Notes under the pieces: model-generated
The model's database searches: none
Told to the model about the DNA's origin: nothing
Seen by the model: the letters and a program-made list of their open reading frames with translations, nothing else
Part shown: positions 51,688-60,121 of the stretch, piece after piece
How the letters are laid out: each line of letters opens with the position of its first letter
How positions within the stretch are numbered: position 1 is the first letter of the stretch
Translations under genes and position numbers: made by a program
Assembly (NCBI RefSeq): GCF_900543425.1
Contig: NZ_UQRQ01000003.1
Location: 62,001 to 126,000, forward strand
Direction of reading: 5' to 3'
Length of the DNA: 64,000 bases
Origin: an uncultured Sanguibacteroides sp.
GTDB lineage: Bacteria; Bacteroidota; Bacteroidia; Bacteroidales; Marinifilaceae

Positions 51688-52881
51688 CTACCAGGGAGAC
51701 AACCATAACTGAGGATCCAGTTTTTCCTTATCCCTCCATATCTGAAAATTTAAAGTACTGCTACTTTCATTGTCAGAAGCCAACTTACCTATTTTTTGTT
51801 TCAGCTTAATTACATCTCCTTTCCTGATGTAAACTTTTATCATATTCGAATAAAGTGTCAAATAATTACCGTGTCTGATCATGACTACATTATTATAACC
51901 CGGTATAAACATGATTTCGACGACAGTACCCGTAAAAACCGATCTGACATCCGCACCGGCTGATGTCGTAACGGTTATTCCATCGTTTGTCAACTTTACC
52001 TGCTTGAAAAGAGGGTGAACATTAACTCCAAATTTCTCCGATACGAATCCTTCTTCAACAGGCCAAGGTAATTTTCCTCTATTTTTAGCGAAATCATCCG
52101 AAATAAGTTTCTCTTCAGGCGTTAATTTATAGTTAGAATTTTTACTACCTGATTTTTTAGCCTGTGCGGCGATCAAAGACTTCAGCTTGTTAGCCAAAAC
52201 TTCTCTTTTCTTGATTTCGGCCTTCAATTTTTTATCTAATTCTCTCTCTTTCTTCTTTAACTCATTAACATAGCTATTAGCCTGATTTTGTTCTTTTGTC
52301 AATTCTGCATTTTTAGCAACAATAAGGCTTTGCTTTTCGTTCTTTTCCGAAACCAAAAGATTCAATTTATTATTAACTGTCGTCAAAGAATCGTTAGTCA
52401 CTTTTATAAGCTCTATTTGTCGTTTGGAATAGTCCTGTACCTGATCGAAGTATTTATAACGCGCATAGGCTTGCATAAGAGTCGTAGAAGAAAAAATAAA
52501 GGCTAATTTATCCGATTGATTTCTCTTCTTCCAAGTTTCATAAACCATCTTTGCATAAAAATCCAACATTTTTTGTCTATTTGACTCCAAATGGGTCTTT
52601 ACTCGTTCATTATCGGTAATTAATTTTTCAAGATAAGAAACTTCATCATTCAATCCTTGAATAATTTCCTTGCCCTTCACAATTTTTTGATTGATTATAG
52701 TAAGCTTTTGCAAAGTGGTCATACGATTATTCCGGGTAGAACTCAACAATTTATTTAAATATGAAATCTCCTTTTCTGCCTGTTCTTTCTTTTTCTTTAC
52801 CTCATTTATAGATTGAGAAAAAGAAAAAATTGAAACATGCAGAATCAAAAAAATCAATATATACCGCACAACCACCATCAA
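51688..52881 (-). CDS. EnvC-like murein hydrolase activator (degenerate M23)
   Basis: 397 aa. Signal peptide about 1-22 (ends FSFSQ). Residues about 22-255 form long coiled coils rich in Lys, Glu and Gln. The C-terminal LytM/M23 domain (about 280-397) includes HPLFKQVKLTNDGITVTT, VRSVFTGTVVEIMFIPGYNN and VMIRHGNYLTLYSN. The zinc ligands of active M23 enzymes are missing (NDGIT for HxGID-type; TLNFQIW for HxH), as in E. coli EnvC, so it should activate amidases rather than cut peptidoglycan. It overlaps the DUF4292 gene by four bases. Confidence 0.88.
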   Translation of the reverse strand: MMVVVRYILIFLILHVSIFSFSQSINEVKKKKEQAEKEISYLNKLLSSTRNNRMTTLQKLTIINQKIVKGKEIIQGLNDEVSYLEKLITDNERVKTHLESNRQKMLDFYAKMVYETWKKRNQSDKLAFIFSSTTLMQAYARYKYFDQVQDYSKRQIELIKVTNDSLTTVNNKLNLLVSEKNEKQSLIVAKNAELTKEQNQANSYVNELKKKERELDKKLKAEIKKREVLANKLKSLIAAQAKKSGSKNSNYKLTPEEKLISDDFAKNRGKLPWPVEEGFVSEKFGVNVHPLFKQVKLTNDGITVTTSAGADVRSVFTGTVVEIMFIPGYNNVVMIRHGNYLTLYSNMIKVYIRKGDVIKLKQKIGKLASDNESSSTLNFQIWRDKEKLDPQLWLSPW

Positions 52882-53738
52882 TAAATTCGTTTGTATTTAC
52901 TGGATATTTTAAAATTTGGTTCTACTTTTACATCAAACTCCAATCTGTCAAAAACAATTTTAACTTCAATCGGATCCGATTCCATATAAAGATTAAAAAG
53001 AATTTTTCCAGGATACAAATACCCACCGAAATCCTTAAAATCATCATACTTTACGTTCAATCCTATCTGTTCTTCTATATCTTTAATAGAAACGAAACAA
53101 GGTCTGAAATAATCAGGATCTATTTGAATCTCTTGCAAAATTAAAGAGTACTCCTTGTTTTTCCTTCTTTTCTTATATAATTTCTTTAATTTTCTACCCA
53201 ATGCTTTTTCTTCCAAAGTATAAAGTAAATAATTATTTCCAGACTTATCGAATTTATATCGTTTAGTCCTATCATTCAAAGAAGTGCAGGATTCAAAATT
53301 AAAAAAGTAATTTGAAAGAATCCGCTGAAAACAATCAAAACTTAAATTTAAATCGAATCTGTTGGAAAAATAGCTGTAATCCGATATAAAATATTCTTTA
53401 TCATGAAAATTAATAAACTTCACGCTATCTGGAGTTAACAATAAACGAGCAACATTAATTCCAAGAGGCGATGCCGACATAGAGATACAAATAAAACTAT
53501 CTTTTTTCATTTGCATCGTAGCTTTCAGGCTATTTGATTTTTTCTTTGTATGCAAAGAAATATCCATTTTCTTAGAATACAAAGTTTGAAAATCCAATTC
53601 ATTTTCAACAATATTCCTAAATAGTCTTCCTTCTGAAATATTCTCAAGTTCCCTTTGTTTTGGCAATTTTTTTGCCGAATGACAGGAAATGAAAAGAACA
53701 ACCAATAATAAAACAAATAAATTACTTCTCATTTTCAA
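52878..53738 (-). CDS. DUF4292 family lipoprotein
   Basis: 286 aa. The leader LFVLLLVVLFISC is a lipoprotein signal with Cys19 as modified residue; starts at 53738 or 53732 are both possible. The mature protein is beta-rich (LKATMQMKKDSFICISMSAS, LLLTPDSVKFINFHDKEYFI), in the style of LolA/LolB-like lipoprotein-binding folds. The order dut-TPR-DUF4292-EnvC is typical of Bacteroidota and supports the family call. Function is unproven; a link to envelope lipoprotein transport is inference. It overlaps both neighbours by a few bases. Confidence 0.8.
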   Translation of the reverse strand: MKMRSNLFVLLLVVLFISCHSAKKLPKQRELENISEGRLFRNIVENELDFQTLYSKKMDISLHTKKKSNSLKATMQMKKDSFICISMSASPLGINVARLLLTPDSVKFINFHDKEYFISDYSYFSNRFDLNLSFDCFQRILSNYFFNFESCTSLNDRTKRYKFDKSGNNYLLYTLEEKALGRKLKKLYKKRRKNKEYSLILQEIQIDPDYFRPCFVSIKDIEEQIGLNVKYDDFKDFGGYLYPGKILFNLYMESDPIEVKIVFDRLEFDVKVEPNFKISSKYKRIY

Positions 53739-55452
53739 TCAATAATCCATGCTCAATTTTATTTTCTAATTCACTATTTGCTTCCTCGTCACCCAACTCC
53801 AATGCTTTTTTCCACATTTTTACAGCTTCTTCTTTCTCACCGTTCATGTATAAGATATCTCCGTAATGTTCATATAAAACACCTGAAGGCGACTGACTCT
53901 TTTCAATGGCTATATTCATATAATATTTAGCCAATGAATAACTTTTCTGCTTAAACAATACCCAAGCATAGGTATCCAGAAAAATAGGGTTATTCGGATC
54001 TACGGAAACCGTTTTCGCACTCATACGTTCTGCATCGTTCAAACGTTCGTTTCTGAGAGAAAGATAATAACTATAATTATTTAAAGTCATAATATCGTTC
54101 GGATTGATCTTCAGTACTTCATCAAACATATCAAAAGCACGTTCAACACTATCCAAAACATAAAAACACTCGCCTAAATAAGCATAAAATTGAGCTTTTA
54201 TAGGAGAATTTTCAGGAGACAATTCGAGGCCTTCATTCAAATATACTAAGGCATCTTTATATTTTTTTTGAATCATCAAAGGCAAACTAACCATTGCATA
54301 AGGTAAAGGTTGATTAGGAAAATACTTCATGCACTCTTTCCCTCTATCATACATCAAAACAGTATCACCCAATTGATTATATAACAACAACAACTCTTCC
54401 CAAATTAGATAATTATTTTTATCCTTAGACAATACAAACTCTAACTCATTCGCACTCTCCTTTAACTTATTATCTTTTTTCAGTAAATCCGCATAAAGCG
54501 TTCTCACGGCCAAATCATCACTGTATTTTTCCAATAATAATCCTATGTATTCGTCTATTCTTTTATCCGACATAAACGAATCGGAAGAGTTAACTATCAA
54601 TTTTAAAAGATACTGAACTTTAAAATTGTTATCATTATTATCGTTTAGTAAAGCCTTTCTCAAATAAACGTCAGCATTTAAGGTATCCTTCTTTTGCAAA
54701 TAATAATCAGTCAAATAAAAAAGAACAAAACCATTTGAAGGATCTTTTTCCATTAACTTATTCAATACTTGCAACCCCTTCTTCTCCTGATCATTCAACA
54801 AATAAAGCTCTGCTAATAATCCTAAATAGTCACTTTTTCCAGGATATTTCTTTATTAACTTTAAAATTTCCGAAGAAGCTTTTTTTATATTCTTGGCTTT
54901 AGCATATAACTTAACTTTTTCTATAGAAGAAACTTCCGAAGTACCGAACTGTTTTTCATATCGATCCAATACACTTATAGCTTCTTCCCATTTCTCCACA
55001 GAGGTAAACAAATTCGTTTCAATCAAGTAGAAATCTTCTCTTTCCGGGTATTGTTTTATCAATTCGTCATAAACAAGACAAGCTTGATCTATCATCGATT
55101 TTTTTTCTAATACATTGGCCAATAAAATTTTATACCAAATATTAGAAGGTTCTAACTCCACAGCCTCCCGCATCAATCTCAAAGGAATATCCAAATTATC
55201 CGTCAATGCTAAAACAGAAGCCAATTCATAACGTACTGCCGCACTTTTATTATCAATTTTCATACATTGATCAAAACAAGATATGGCAGACTTAAAATCC
55301 CCCAATATTTTATACCGTACCCCTTCCATAAAAGCATAGTTAAACGCTACTTTTTTATCATCATCCAAAGTAGAAACTACACTATTTTTTTTATCGGCAA
55401 AAGATAAAACAGTACATCCAATAAATAGAAACGTAAGTAATGATTTGATCAT
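53722..55452 (-). CDS. Exported tetratricopeptide repeat protein
   Basis: 576 aa. A signal peptide (about 1-19, LLTFLFIGCTVLSFADK) is followed by at least 10 TPR-like helical repeats across the whole length, for example GDFKSAISCFDQCMKIDNKS, YKDALVYLNEGLELSPENSP and VERAFDMFDEVLKINPNDIM. It is probably a periplasmic or outer-membrane-associated scaffold. Cys13 is inside the hydrophobic stretch, so lipidation is possible but not convincing. It lies 17 bases after dut and overlaps the DUF4292 gene, forming one operon. Confidence 0.85.
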   Translation of the reverse strand: MIKSLLTFLFIGCTVLSFADKKNSVVSTLDDDKKVAFNYAFMEGVRYKILGDFKSAISCFDQCMKIDNKSAAVRYELASVLALTDNLDIPLRLMREAVELEPSNIWYKILLANVLEKKSMIDQACLVYDELIKQYPEREDFYLIETNLFTSVEKWEEAISVLDRYEKQFGTSEVSSIEKVKLYAKAKNIKKASSEILKLIKKYPGKSDYLGLLAELYLLNDQEKKGLQVLNKLMEKDPSNGFVLFYLTDYYLQKKDTLNADVYLRKALLNDNNDNNFKVQYLLKLIVNSSDSFMSDKRIDEYIGLLLEKYSDDLAVRTLYADLLKKDNKLKESANELEFVLSKDKNNYLIWEELLLLYNQLGDTVLMYDRGKECMKYFPNQPLPYAMVSLPLMIQKKYKDALVYLNEGLELSPENSPIKAQFYAYLGECFYVLDSVERAFDMFDEVLKINPNDIMTLNNYSYYLSLRNERLNDAERMSAKTVSVDPNNPIFLDTYAWVLFKQKSYSLAKYYMNIAIEKSQSPSGVLYEHYGDILYMNGEKEEAVKMWKKALELGDEEANSELENKIEHGLLIENEK

Positions 55453-55469
55453 TATATTTTTATGTTGTT

Positions 55470-55904
55470 TTAATATTTACCTGTATGACCAAAACCTCCT
55501 TCACCTCTCTCCGTTACATTTAAAACTTTTACCTCAACAAGTTCAACCTGTTCAAACTTTTGTATAACCATTTGACAAATTCTGTCCCCATCGTTAATTT
55601 GAACCATTTCGTGAGATAGATTAACAAGAATAACACCTATTTCTCCTCTATAATCAGAATCAATGGTACCCGGTGTATTTAAAACGGTTACTCCTTCATT
55701 TAAAGCTAAACCGCTTCTCGGTCTGATCTGGGCTTCATATCCTTCCGGCAACTCTATAAAAAGTCCCGTCGGTATAAGTTTTCTTTCCAAAGGTTTTAGC
55801 ATGATAGATTGCTCTAAATTAGCACGAATATCCATTCCGGCGGAATAATTTGTTTTGTATTCCGGAAGAGCATGTTTTGACTTGTTGATTATATTTACTC
55901 TCAT
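55470..55904 (-). CDS. dut: dUTP diphosphatase
   Basis: 144 aa. It hydrolyses dUTP to dUMP, keeping uracil out of DNA and feeding dTMP synthesis. The five trimeric dUTPase motifs are visible: AGMDIRANLE, PRSGLALNEGVTV, TIDSDYRGEIGVILVN, GDRICQMVIQKFE and the C-terminal Phe motif RGEGGFGHTGKY. First gene of the dut-TPR-DUF4292-EnvC operon, starting just left of the large AT-rich gap. Confidence 0.97.
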   Translation of the reverse strand: MRVNIINKSKHALPEYKTNYSAGMDIRANLEQSIMLKPLERKLIPTGLFIELPEGYEAQIRPRSGLALNEGVTVLNTPGTIDSDYRGEIGVILVNLSHEMVQINDGDRICQMVIQKFEQVELVEVKVLNVTERGEGGFGHTGKY

Positions 55905-56518
55905 TTTGTCTCTTTAAATACAGTATTACCCTATAATAATAAATCGTGCTAAGATAGGGAATTTTTGCGAAAGAATCTGATAAAAATCCTTTCGCAAATA
56001 AAAATCTTATTTACAAAAGCATTTCAATGAACAATATCTTCGAAAAGCAAGTTATTGTTCTCTTATTATTATTATATTTTTTCTTTATTTAAAAAGTAAA
56101 TTGATAATAATAATAGTGTGTGAGTAGTTGTAATAAAATATTTACATGTCTCTTGTTTTATTCGTTATTAAAAATAGATAGTAAATTTACTCACAAGATT
56201 TTTATTATTAATATACTGATTGATAGGAATGTTATTTAGTTATTCACAGCTGTTAGTTGTATTCTTATCGGATAAATTTTTTGTAAAGAAATAAGATATT
56301 CATGTTAATAATTTGTAGAAACAAATCGAATTAAAAATAAAAAACATACTTGTATGTTTTGGTTTTATTATTACATGGATGTTGAAATGAAAAATCAAAA
56401 TGATTTTATTCTTTTTATTTCGATTTTAATTCACTTTTTTTTCACAGGATATGGGGATAAAAAAAGTTGACCAAAATAATCTATCGGTCAACTTTTTATG
56501 GGGTATTTTATCGTACTG
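55905..56518. other. Candidate chromosomal replication origin (oriC)
   Basis: This 614-base gap is by far the longest non-coding stretch and very AT-rich, with runs such as TTATTATTATTATATTTTTT (56063-56082). DnaA-box-like sites: TTATTCACA (56240-56248) and TGGGGATAA (56452-56460, minus-strand TTATCCCCA), one mismatch each from TTATCCACA; weaker ones at 56187-56195 and 56119-56127 (inverted pair). Inverted repeats: tttgcgaaag/ctttcgcaaa (55964-55998) and aaaacatac-TT-gtatgtttt (56341-56360). Strand composition changes here from C/A-rich to G/T-rich, and parS is 7 kb away. dnaA is not adjacent. Confidence 0.6.
56457..56497 (-). terminator. Terminator of the argR-side panC-panD-hldE2 operon
   Basis: aaaaagttgacc (56461-56472) pairs with ggtcaacttttt (56486-56497) across a 13-base loop; on the minus strand the stem ends in a T run (TTTTTTATCCCC). 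It lies 22 bases after the adenylyltransferase stop. Confidence 0.8.
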
Positions 56519-57004
56519 TTATATTTTATTTAAGATGGAAGTTGTGGAATAACCTTCTACGAAGTCTATCGTTACGATTTTTCCGTTTTTTGCTTTTACT
56601 ATATCATAACCTACAATGTTTTCCGGATTATAATCTCCGCCTTTTACCAGCACATCGGGTTGAACATAGTTAATAAGATCATAGGGAGTATCGGTATTAA
56701 AAAAAATAACTTCATCGACGAAGATAAGAGAAGCAAGGGCTAAAGCTCTGGCATCTTCGTTATTTATGGGCCTGTTTTCACCCTTCAGACGTTTAACAGA
56801 GGCATCTGTATTTAGCCCGACAATTAACTTGGTACCGAGATTGGCTGCTTGAGCCAGGTATTCGATGTGCCCCTTATGAAGAATGTCAAAACAACCGTTC
56901 GTGAAAACAATTCTCTCGTCTTTGAATCTCCATAAACTTAAAGTACGTGACGCTTCTTCTTGCGTTTTGGCTATTTTAGTTTTTATATACGGTAGATAAT
57001 CCAT
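56519..57004 (-). CDS. rfaE2: Heptose-1-phosphate adenylyltransferase (RfaE2/HldE C-domain)
   Basis: 161 aa. A nucleotidyltransferase of the cytidylyltransferase fold: FTNGCFDILHKGHIEYLAQA has the HxGH signature, and DVLVKGGDYNPENIVG and GKIVTIDFVEGYSTTSILNK match the ADP-heptose branch. It makes ADP-D-glycero-beta-D-manno-heptose for lipopolysaccharide-type cores. The kinase half (HldE N-domain) is not in the window, so here the two activities are separate genes. It lies four bases after panD. Confidence 0.9.
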   Translation of the reverse strand: MDYLPYIKTKIAKTQEEASRTLSLWRFKDERIVFTNGCFDILHKGHIEYLAQAANLGTKLIVGLNTDASVKRLKGENRPINNEDARALALASLIFVDEVIFFNTDTPYDLINYVQPDVLVKGGDYNPENIVGYDIVKAKNGKIVTIDFVEGYSTTSILNKI

Positions 57005-57008
57005 AATA

Positions 57009-57359
57009 TTATATCAGTTTATTCGTTGTTGTTTCAGGAAAAACCAGAATGGGCTTGTGTTTTTTGGCTTCTTCGAAATCCATCATAGCGTAAGATATAA
57101 TTATGATTATATCTCCGACAGCACATTTTCGTGCGGCGGGTCCGTTCAAACAGACAACACCTGAATTGCGTTCTCCTTTTATAATGTAAGTATCCAATCT
57201 TTCTCCGTTGTTTACGTTTACGATTTGTACCTTCTCGTTTTCAATTAGATTGGCTGCTTCCATCAGAGTTTCGTCAATGGTGATGCTTCCTACGTACTGG
57301 AGATTTGCTTCAGTTACGGTCACCTTGTGAAGTTTGGATTTAACGACCTCTATGAACAT
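57009..57359 (-). CDS. panD: Aspartate 1-decarboxylase
   Basis: 116 aa. It makes beta-alanine from aspartate for pantothenate. The proenzyme self-cleaves between Gly24 and Ser25 in QYVGSITID, giving the pyruvoyl cofactor. Other conserved parts are KVQIVNVNNGERLDTYII and LNGPAARKCAVGDIIIIISY. It lies 24 bases after panC and four bases before rfaE2. Confidence 0.96.
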   Translation of the reverse strand: MFIEVVKSKLHKVTVTEANLQYVGSITIDETLMEAANLIENEKVQIVNVNNGERLDTYIIKGERNSGVVCLNGPAARKCAVGDIIIIISYAMMDFEEAKKHKPILVFPETTTNKLI

Positions 57360-57383
57360 ATTCGTGGTATTTGTGATGAATGA

Positions 57384-58223
57384 TTAAAATACAATGTTAT
57401 CGATTAGTCTGATTTTACCGGCATAAGCGGCAATACAACCGACTTTAGTTTTGTTTTCATTCCAATCTTTGATTGGACGTAAATCCGTATCGTCTACAAT
57501 TTCGAAATATTCCACTTCCAAATAAGGATTTTTGTTGATTTCATTTACTACCCATTGTTTTACCTCTTCCACATTCATTTTACCGGTTAATTCGGTTGCT
57601 TTTTGAAGTATTTTATGAATGTGAGGTGCGTTTTGTCTATGTAAAGGTTCAAGGAGTGTGTTTCTTGAACTCATGGCTAACCCATCTACTTCACGAACAA
57701 TAGGACAGGGAATGATCTCCAAGTTATAATGTAATTGTTTTACCATATTTTTAATAATGGCAATTTGTTGAAAATCTTTCATCCCGAAATAAGCCCGGTG
57801 AGGTTTAACAATATCGAATAATTTACTGACGACTTGTCCTACTCCGTTAAAATGACCCGGACGTTTTGCTCCTTCCATGACCGTCTCGACATATCCGAAA
57901 TCGAATTTACGAGTATCTTCTTCCGGGTAGATTTCCTCTACATCAGGTACGAATACGTAATCACAACCGTTTTTTTCCAAAAGAGCGGTATCTTTTTCGA
58001 CGGTTCTTGGATACCTTTTCAGGTCTTCTTTATCGTTGAATTGCGTCGGATTTACAAATATACTGACAACCGTTATGTCGTTATCTCGTTTACAAGTTTT
58101 GACGAGAGATATATGTCCTTCGTGTAATGCACCCATTGTCGGTACAAATCCCACCTTTTTTCCCTCATTCTTCAATTTTTCAATTAAGGCGGTCAATGGT
58201 GATTTTCTATATATTGTTTCCAT
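57384..58223 (-). CDS. panC: Pantothenate synthetase
   Basis: 279 aa. It joins pantoate and beta-alanine with ATP to form pantothenate, directly using the product of the next gene, panD. Motifs: VGFVPTMGALHEGHISLVK (HxGH), VSIFVNPTQFNDKEDLKRYP, YFGMKDFQQIAII and REVDGLAMSSRNTLL. Standard length. The first gene of panC-panD-rfaE2; 139 bases separate it from argR on the same strand, with no clear promoter, though ATAGTTTG at 58259-58266 is a near -7. Confidence 0.97.
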   Translation of the reverse strand: METIYRKSPLTALIEKLKNEGKKVGFVPTMGALHEGHISLVKTCKRDNDITVVSIFVNPTQFNDKEDLKRYPRTVEKDTALLEKNGCDYVFVPDVEEIYPEEDTRKFDFGYVETVMEGAKRPGHFNGVGQVVSKLFDIVKPHRAYFGMKDFQQIAIIKNMVKQLHYNLEIIPCPIVREVDGLAMSSRNTLLEPLHRQNAPHIHKILQKATELTGKMNVEEVKQWVVNEINKNPYLEVEYFEIVDDTDLRPIKDWNENKTKVGCIAAYAGKIRLIDNIVF

Positions 58224-58362
58224 CTTATCTTTTTGAAAATTCGGGATGCAAGTTTACAAACTATTTTCGATATAATTCAAAATTGCCGATTGAAAATTGA
58301 AAATAGCTTTGTTTAAAGGTAATATTACAGATATATTTACAGATATTATTAATGTATTAACG

Positions 58363-58842
58363 TTATTTATACAATGCATGGATGTTGGGGTGGATGGAAG
58401 AGAGGGCGTCCAATAATTCGTTTCGATTTACTCCTTCACGCATGACCACGAGGATCGTGTCATCTCCTCCTATGGTACCTAATACTTCAAAATAGTTTCC
58501 GCTATCAATAAGAACAGTAACGGCCTTGGCATACCCGGGTAGAGTTTTAATAACAGCGATATTTTGGGAAAAATCGATACTGAGGATAGCATCGGTAACG
58601 ATGGTAGATGCTTTTTCATCAGATTGTTCGTTTTGCATATTATCCGGAATGATGTAAATGTAACCTTTATCTTTGTGTGGTATTTTAGCTACTCTCATAA
58701 ATTTTAAATCACGCGATAACGTGCTTTGAGTAGCTTCTACTCCTTCCTGTTTTAATCTGTATAGAAGTTCTTCCTGCGAGCTGATCTGTTCGTTATCAAT
58801 TAATTTACGGATGATCAACAAACGTTTTGTTTTGTTTCCCAT
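58363..58842 (-). CDS. argR: Arginine repressor ArgR
   Basis: 159 aa. The N-terminal winged helix (about 1-75) reads NKTKRLLIIRKLIDNEQISS and VEATQSTLSRDLKFMRVAKI. The C-terminal oligomerisation and arginine-binding domain has VLGTIGGDDTILVVMREG. It represses arginine biosynthesis and carAB-type genes in many bacteria. It is divergent from carAB with a palindrome between the two promoters, consistent with self-regulation and control of carbamoyl phosphate synthesis. Confidence 0.94.
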   Translation of the reverse strand: MGNKTKRLLIIRKLIDNEQISSQEELLYRLKQEGVEATQSTLSRDLKFMRVAKIPHKDKGYIYIIPDNMQNEQSDEKASTIVTDAILSIDFSQNIAVIKTLPGYAKAVTVLIDSGNYFEVLGTIGGDDTILVVMREGVNRNELLDALSSIHPNIHALYK

Positions 58843-58865
58843 ATTATCTTGTGTATTGCACTATA

Positions 58866-58896
58866 CAAAAGTAAATAAAATAGTTTGATTTTCAAT
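58866..58896 (-). promoter_or_regulatory. argR promoter
   Basis: On the minus strand TACTTTTG (58866-58873) is the -7 and ATTG (58893-58896) an imperfect -33, with 19 bases between. The start would be near 58859. Confidence 0.55.
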
Positions 58897-58912
58897 AGAG
58901 AGAAGATAAATT

Positions 58913-58944
58913 GCATATTTATTTGTTATATTACATAAATATGC
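58913..58944. promoter_or_regulatory. Palindromic operator candidate between argR and carA
   Basis: gcatatttat (58913-58922) and ataaatatgc (58935-58944) are perfect 10-bp inverted repeats with a 12-base spacer. They end directly at the carA -33 (58945) and lie 16 bases beyond the argR -33. The AT-rich half-sites ending in TGC resemble ARG boxes of other bacteria, so ArgR is the natural candidate. Confidence 0.55.
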
Positions 58945-58975
58945 TTTGAATCTTCGAAAATAACCCCTATTTTTG
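58945..58975 (+). promoter_or_regulatory. carAB promoter
   Basis: TTTG (58945-58948) and TATTTTTG (58968-58975), 19-base spacer, match both Bacteroidota elements. Start near 58982, 33 bases before the carA ATG. Confidence 0.8.
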
Positions 58976-59014
58976 CCGAAAATGAATCATAATCTATAGT
59001 ACAATAGAATAAAT

Positions 59015-60100
59015 ATGCATAATTTGAAAAATGCTCGTCTGGTTTTAAAAGACGGGACTATTTATGAAGGAACTTCCTTTGGTTACGAGAAATCGGTTTC
59101 CGGGGAAGTTGTTTTTTATACCGCAATGACTGGTTATCCCGAAAGTTTGACAGATCCTTCCTATAAAGGGCAGATATTGGTACCTACTTATCCTATGATT
59201 GGGAATTACGGGGTTCCGGTAGACGATGAACGCGATGGTATTTCCAAATTTTTTGAATCGGACCGAATTCATTGCAGTGCTTTGGTTATATCCGATTACT
59301 CCTTTCAATACAGTCATTGGAACTCGCGAAAAAGTCTGGGAGATTGGTTAAAGGAACAAAAGGTTCCGGGAATTTTCGGTATAGATACCCGTTCATTGAC
59401 GCAAAAATTACGAGAAAGTGGAGCCATGATAGGGAAAATCGTGTTTGATAAAGAAGAAATTCCTTTTTATGATCCGAATAAAGATAATATCGTTGCACAA
59501 GTCTCTACGAAAAAAATCATGGAGTACGGAAATGGAAAATATAAAGTGTTGCTTGTGGATTGTGGTGTAAAAAATAACATATTGCGGTGTTTGTTGAAAA
59601 GAGATGTTACGATAAAAAGAGTTCCCTGGGATTATGATTTTACACGGGAGTCATACGATGGTTTGTTTTTATCGAATGGTCCGGGAGATCCGGCCATGTG
59701 CGGTAAAACCATAGAAAACATAAAGATTATGTTGGAAAAAAATATCCCTATTATGGGAATTTGCCTGGGTAATCAATTGATGGCTCGGGCTGCCGGCGCA
59801 CAAACTTATAAAATGAAATACGGACATAGAAGTCATAATCAACCGGTTATGCAACCGGGTAGTCGGCGTTGTTATATTACGTCACAAAACCATGGTTTTG
59901 CTATAGATGAAAAGACTTTGCCGAAAGAGTGGGAACCTCTTTTCGTGAATGTAAATGATGGAACGAATGAGGGGATTCGGCATAAAACGAAACCTTTTTT
60001 TTCGGCGCAATTTCATCCTGAGGCTTCAAGTGGACCTGTGGATACGGAATTTCTATTTGACGATTTTATAAGAGCCATGGAGAGAATGAATAATGATTAG
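59015..60100 (+). CDS. carA: Carbamoyl-phosphate synthase small subunit
   Basis: 361 aa. The glutaminase that feeds ammonia to CarB for carbamoyl phosphate used in arginine and pyrimidine synthesis. The N-terminal domain reads VVFYTAMTGYPESLTDPSYK; the class I amidotransferase domain has LSNGPGDPAMC, the nucleophile Cys250 in GICLGNQLMARAAG, and the His/Glu pair in SAQFHPEASSGP. It begins the carAB operon, with carB 21 bases downstream. Confidence 0.97.
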   Translation: MHNLKNARLVLKDGTIYEGTSFGYEKSVSGEVVFYTAMTGYPESLTDPSYKGQILVPTYPMIGNYGVPVDDERDGISKFFESDRIHCSALVISDYSFQYSHWNSRKSLGDWLKEQKVPGIFGIDTRSLTQKLRESGAMIGKIVFDKEEIPFYDPNKDNIVAQVSTKKIMEYGNGKYKVLLVDCGVKNNILRCLLKRDVTIKRVPWDYDFTRESYDGLFLSNGPGDPAMCGKTIENIKIMLEKNIPIMGICLGNQLMARAAGAQTYKMKYGHRSHNQPVMQPGSRRCYITSQNHGFAIDEKTLPKEWEPLFVNVNDGTNEGIRHKTKPFFSAQFHPEASSGPVDTEFLFDDFIRAMERMNND

Positions 60101-60121
60101 AATTTGAATGTTGTAAAATAG

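Noticed and set aside
58224..58362. Short direct repeats TTACAGATAT between panC and argR
   Set aside because: Two copies in AT-rich DNA without symmetry or promoter context; not enough to call an operator.
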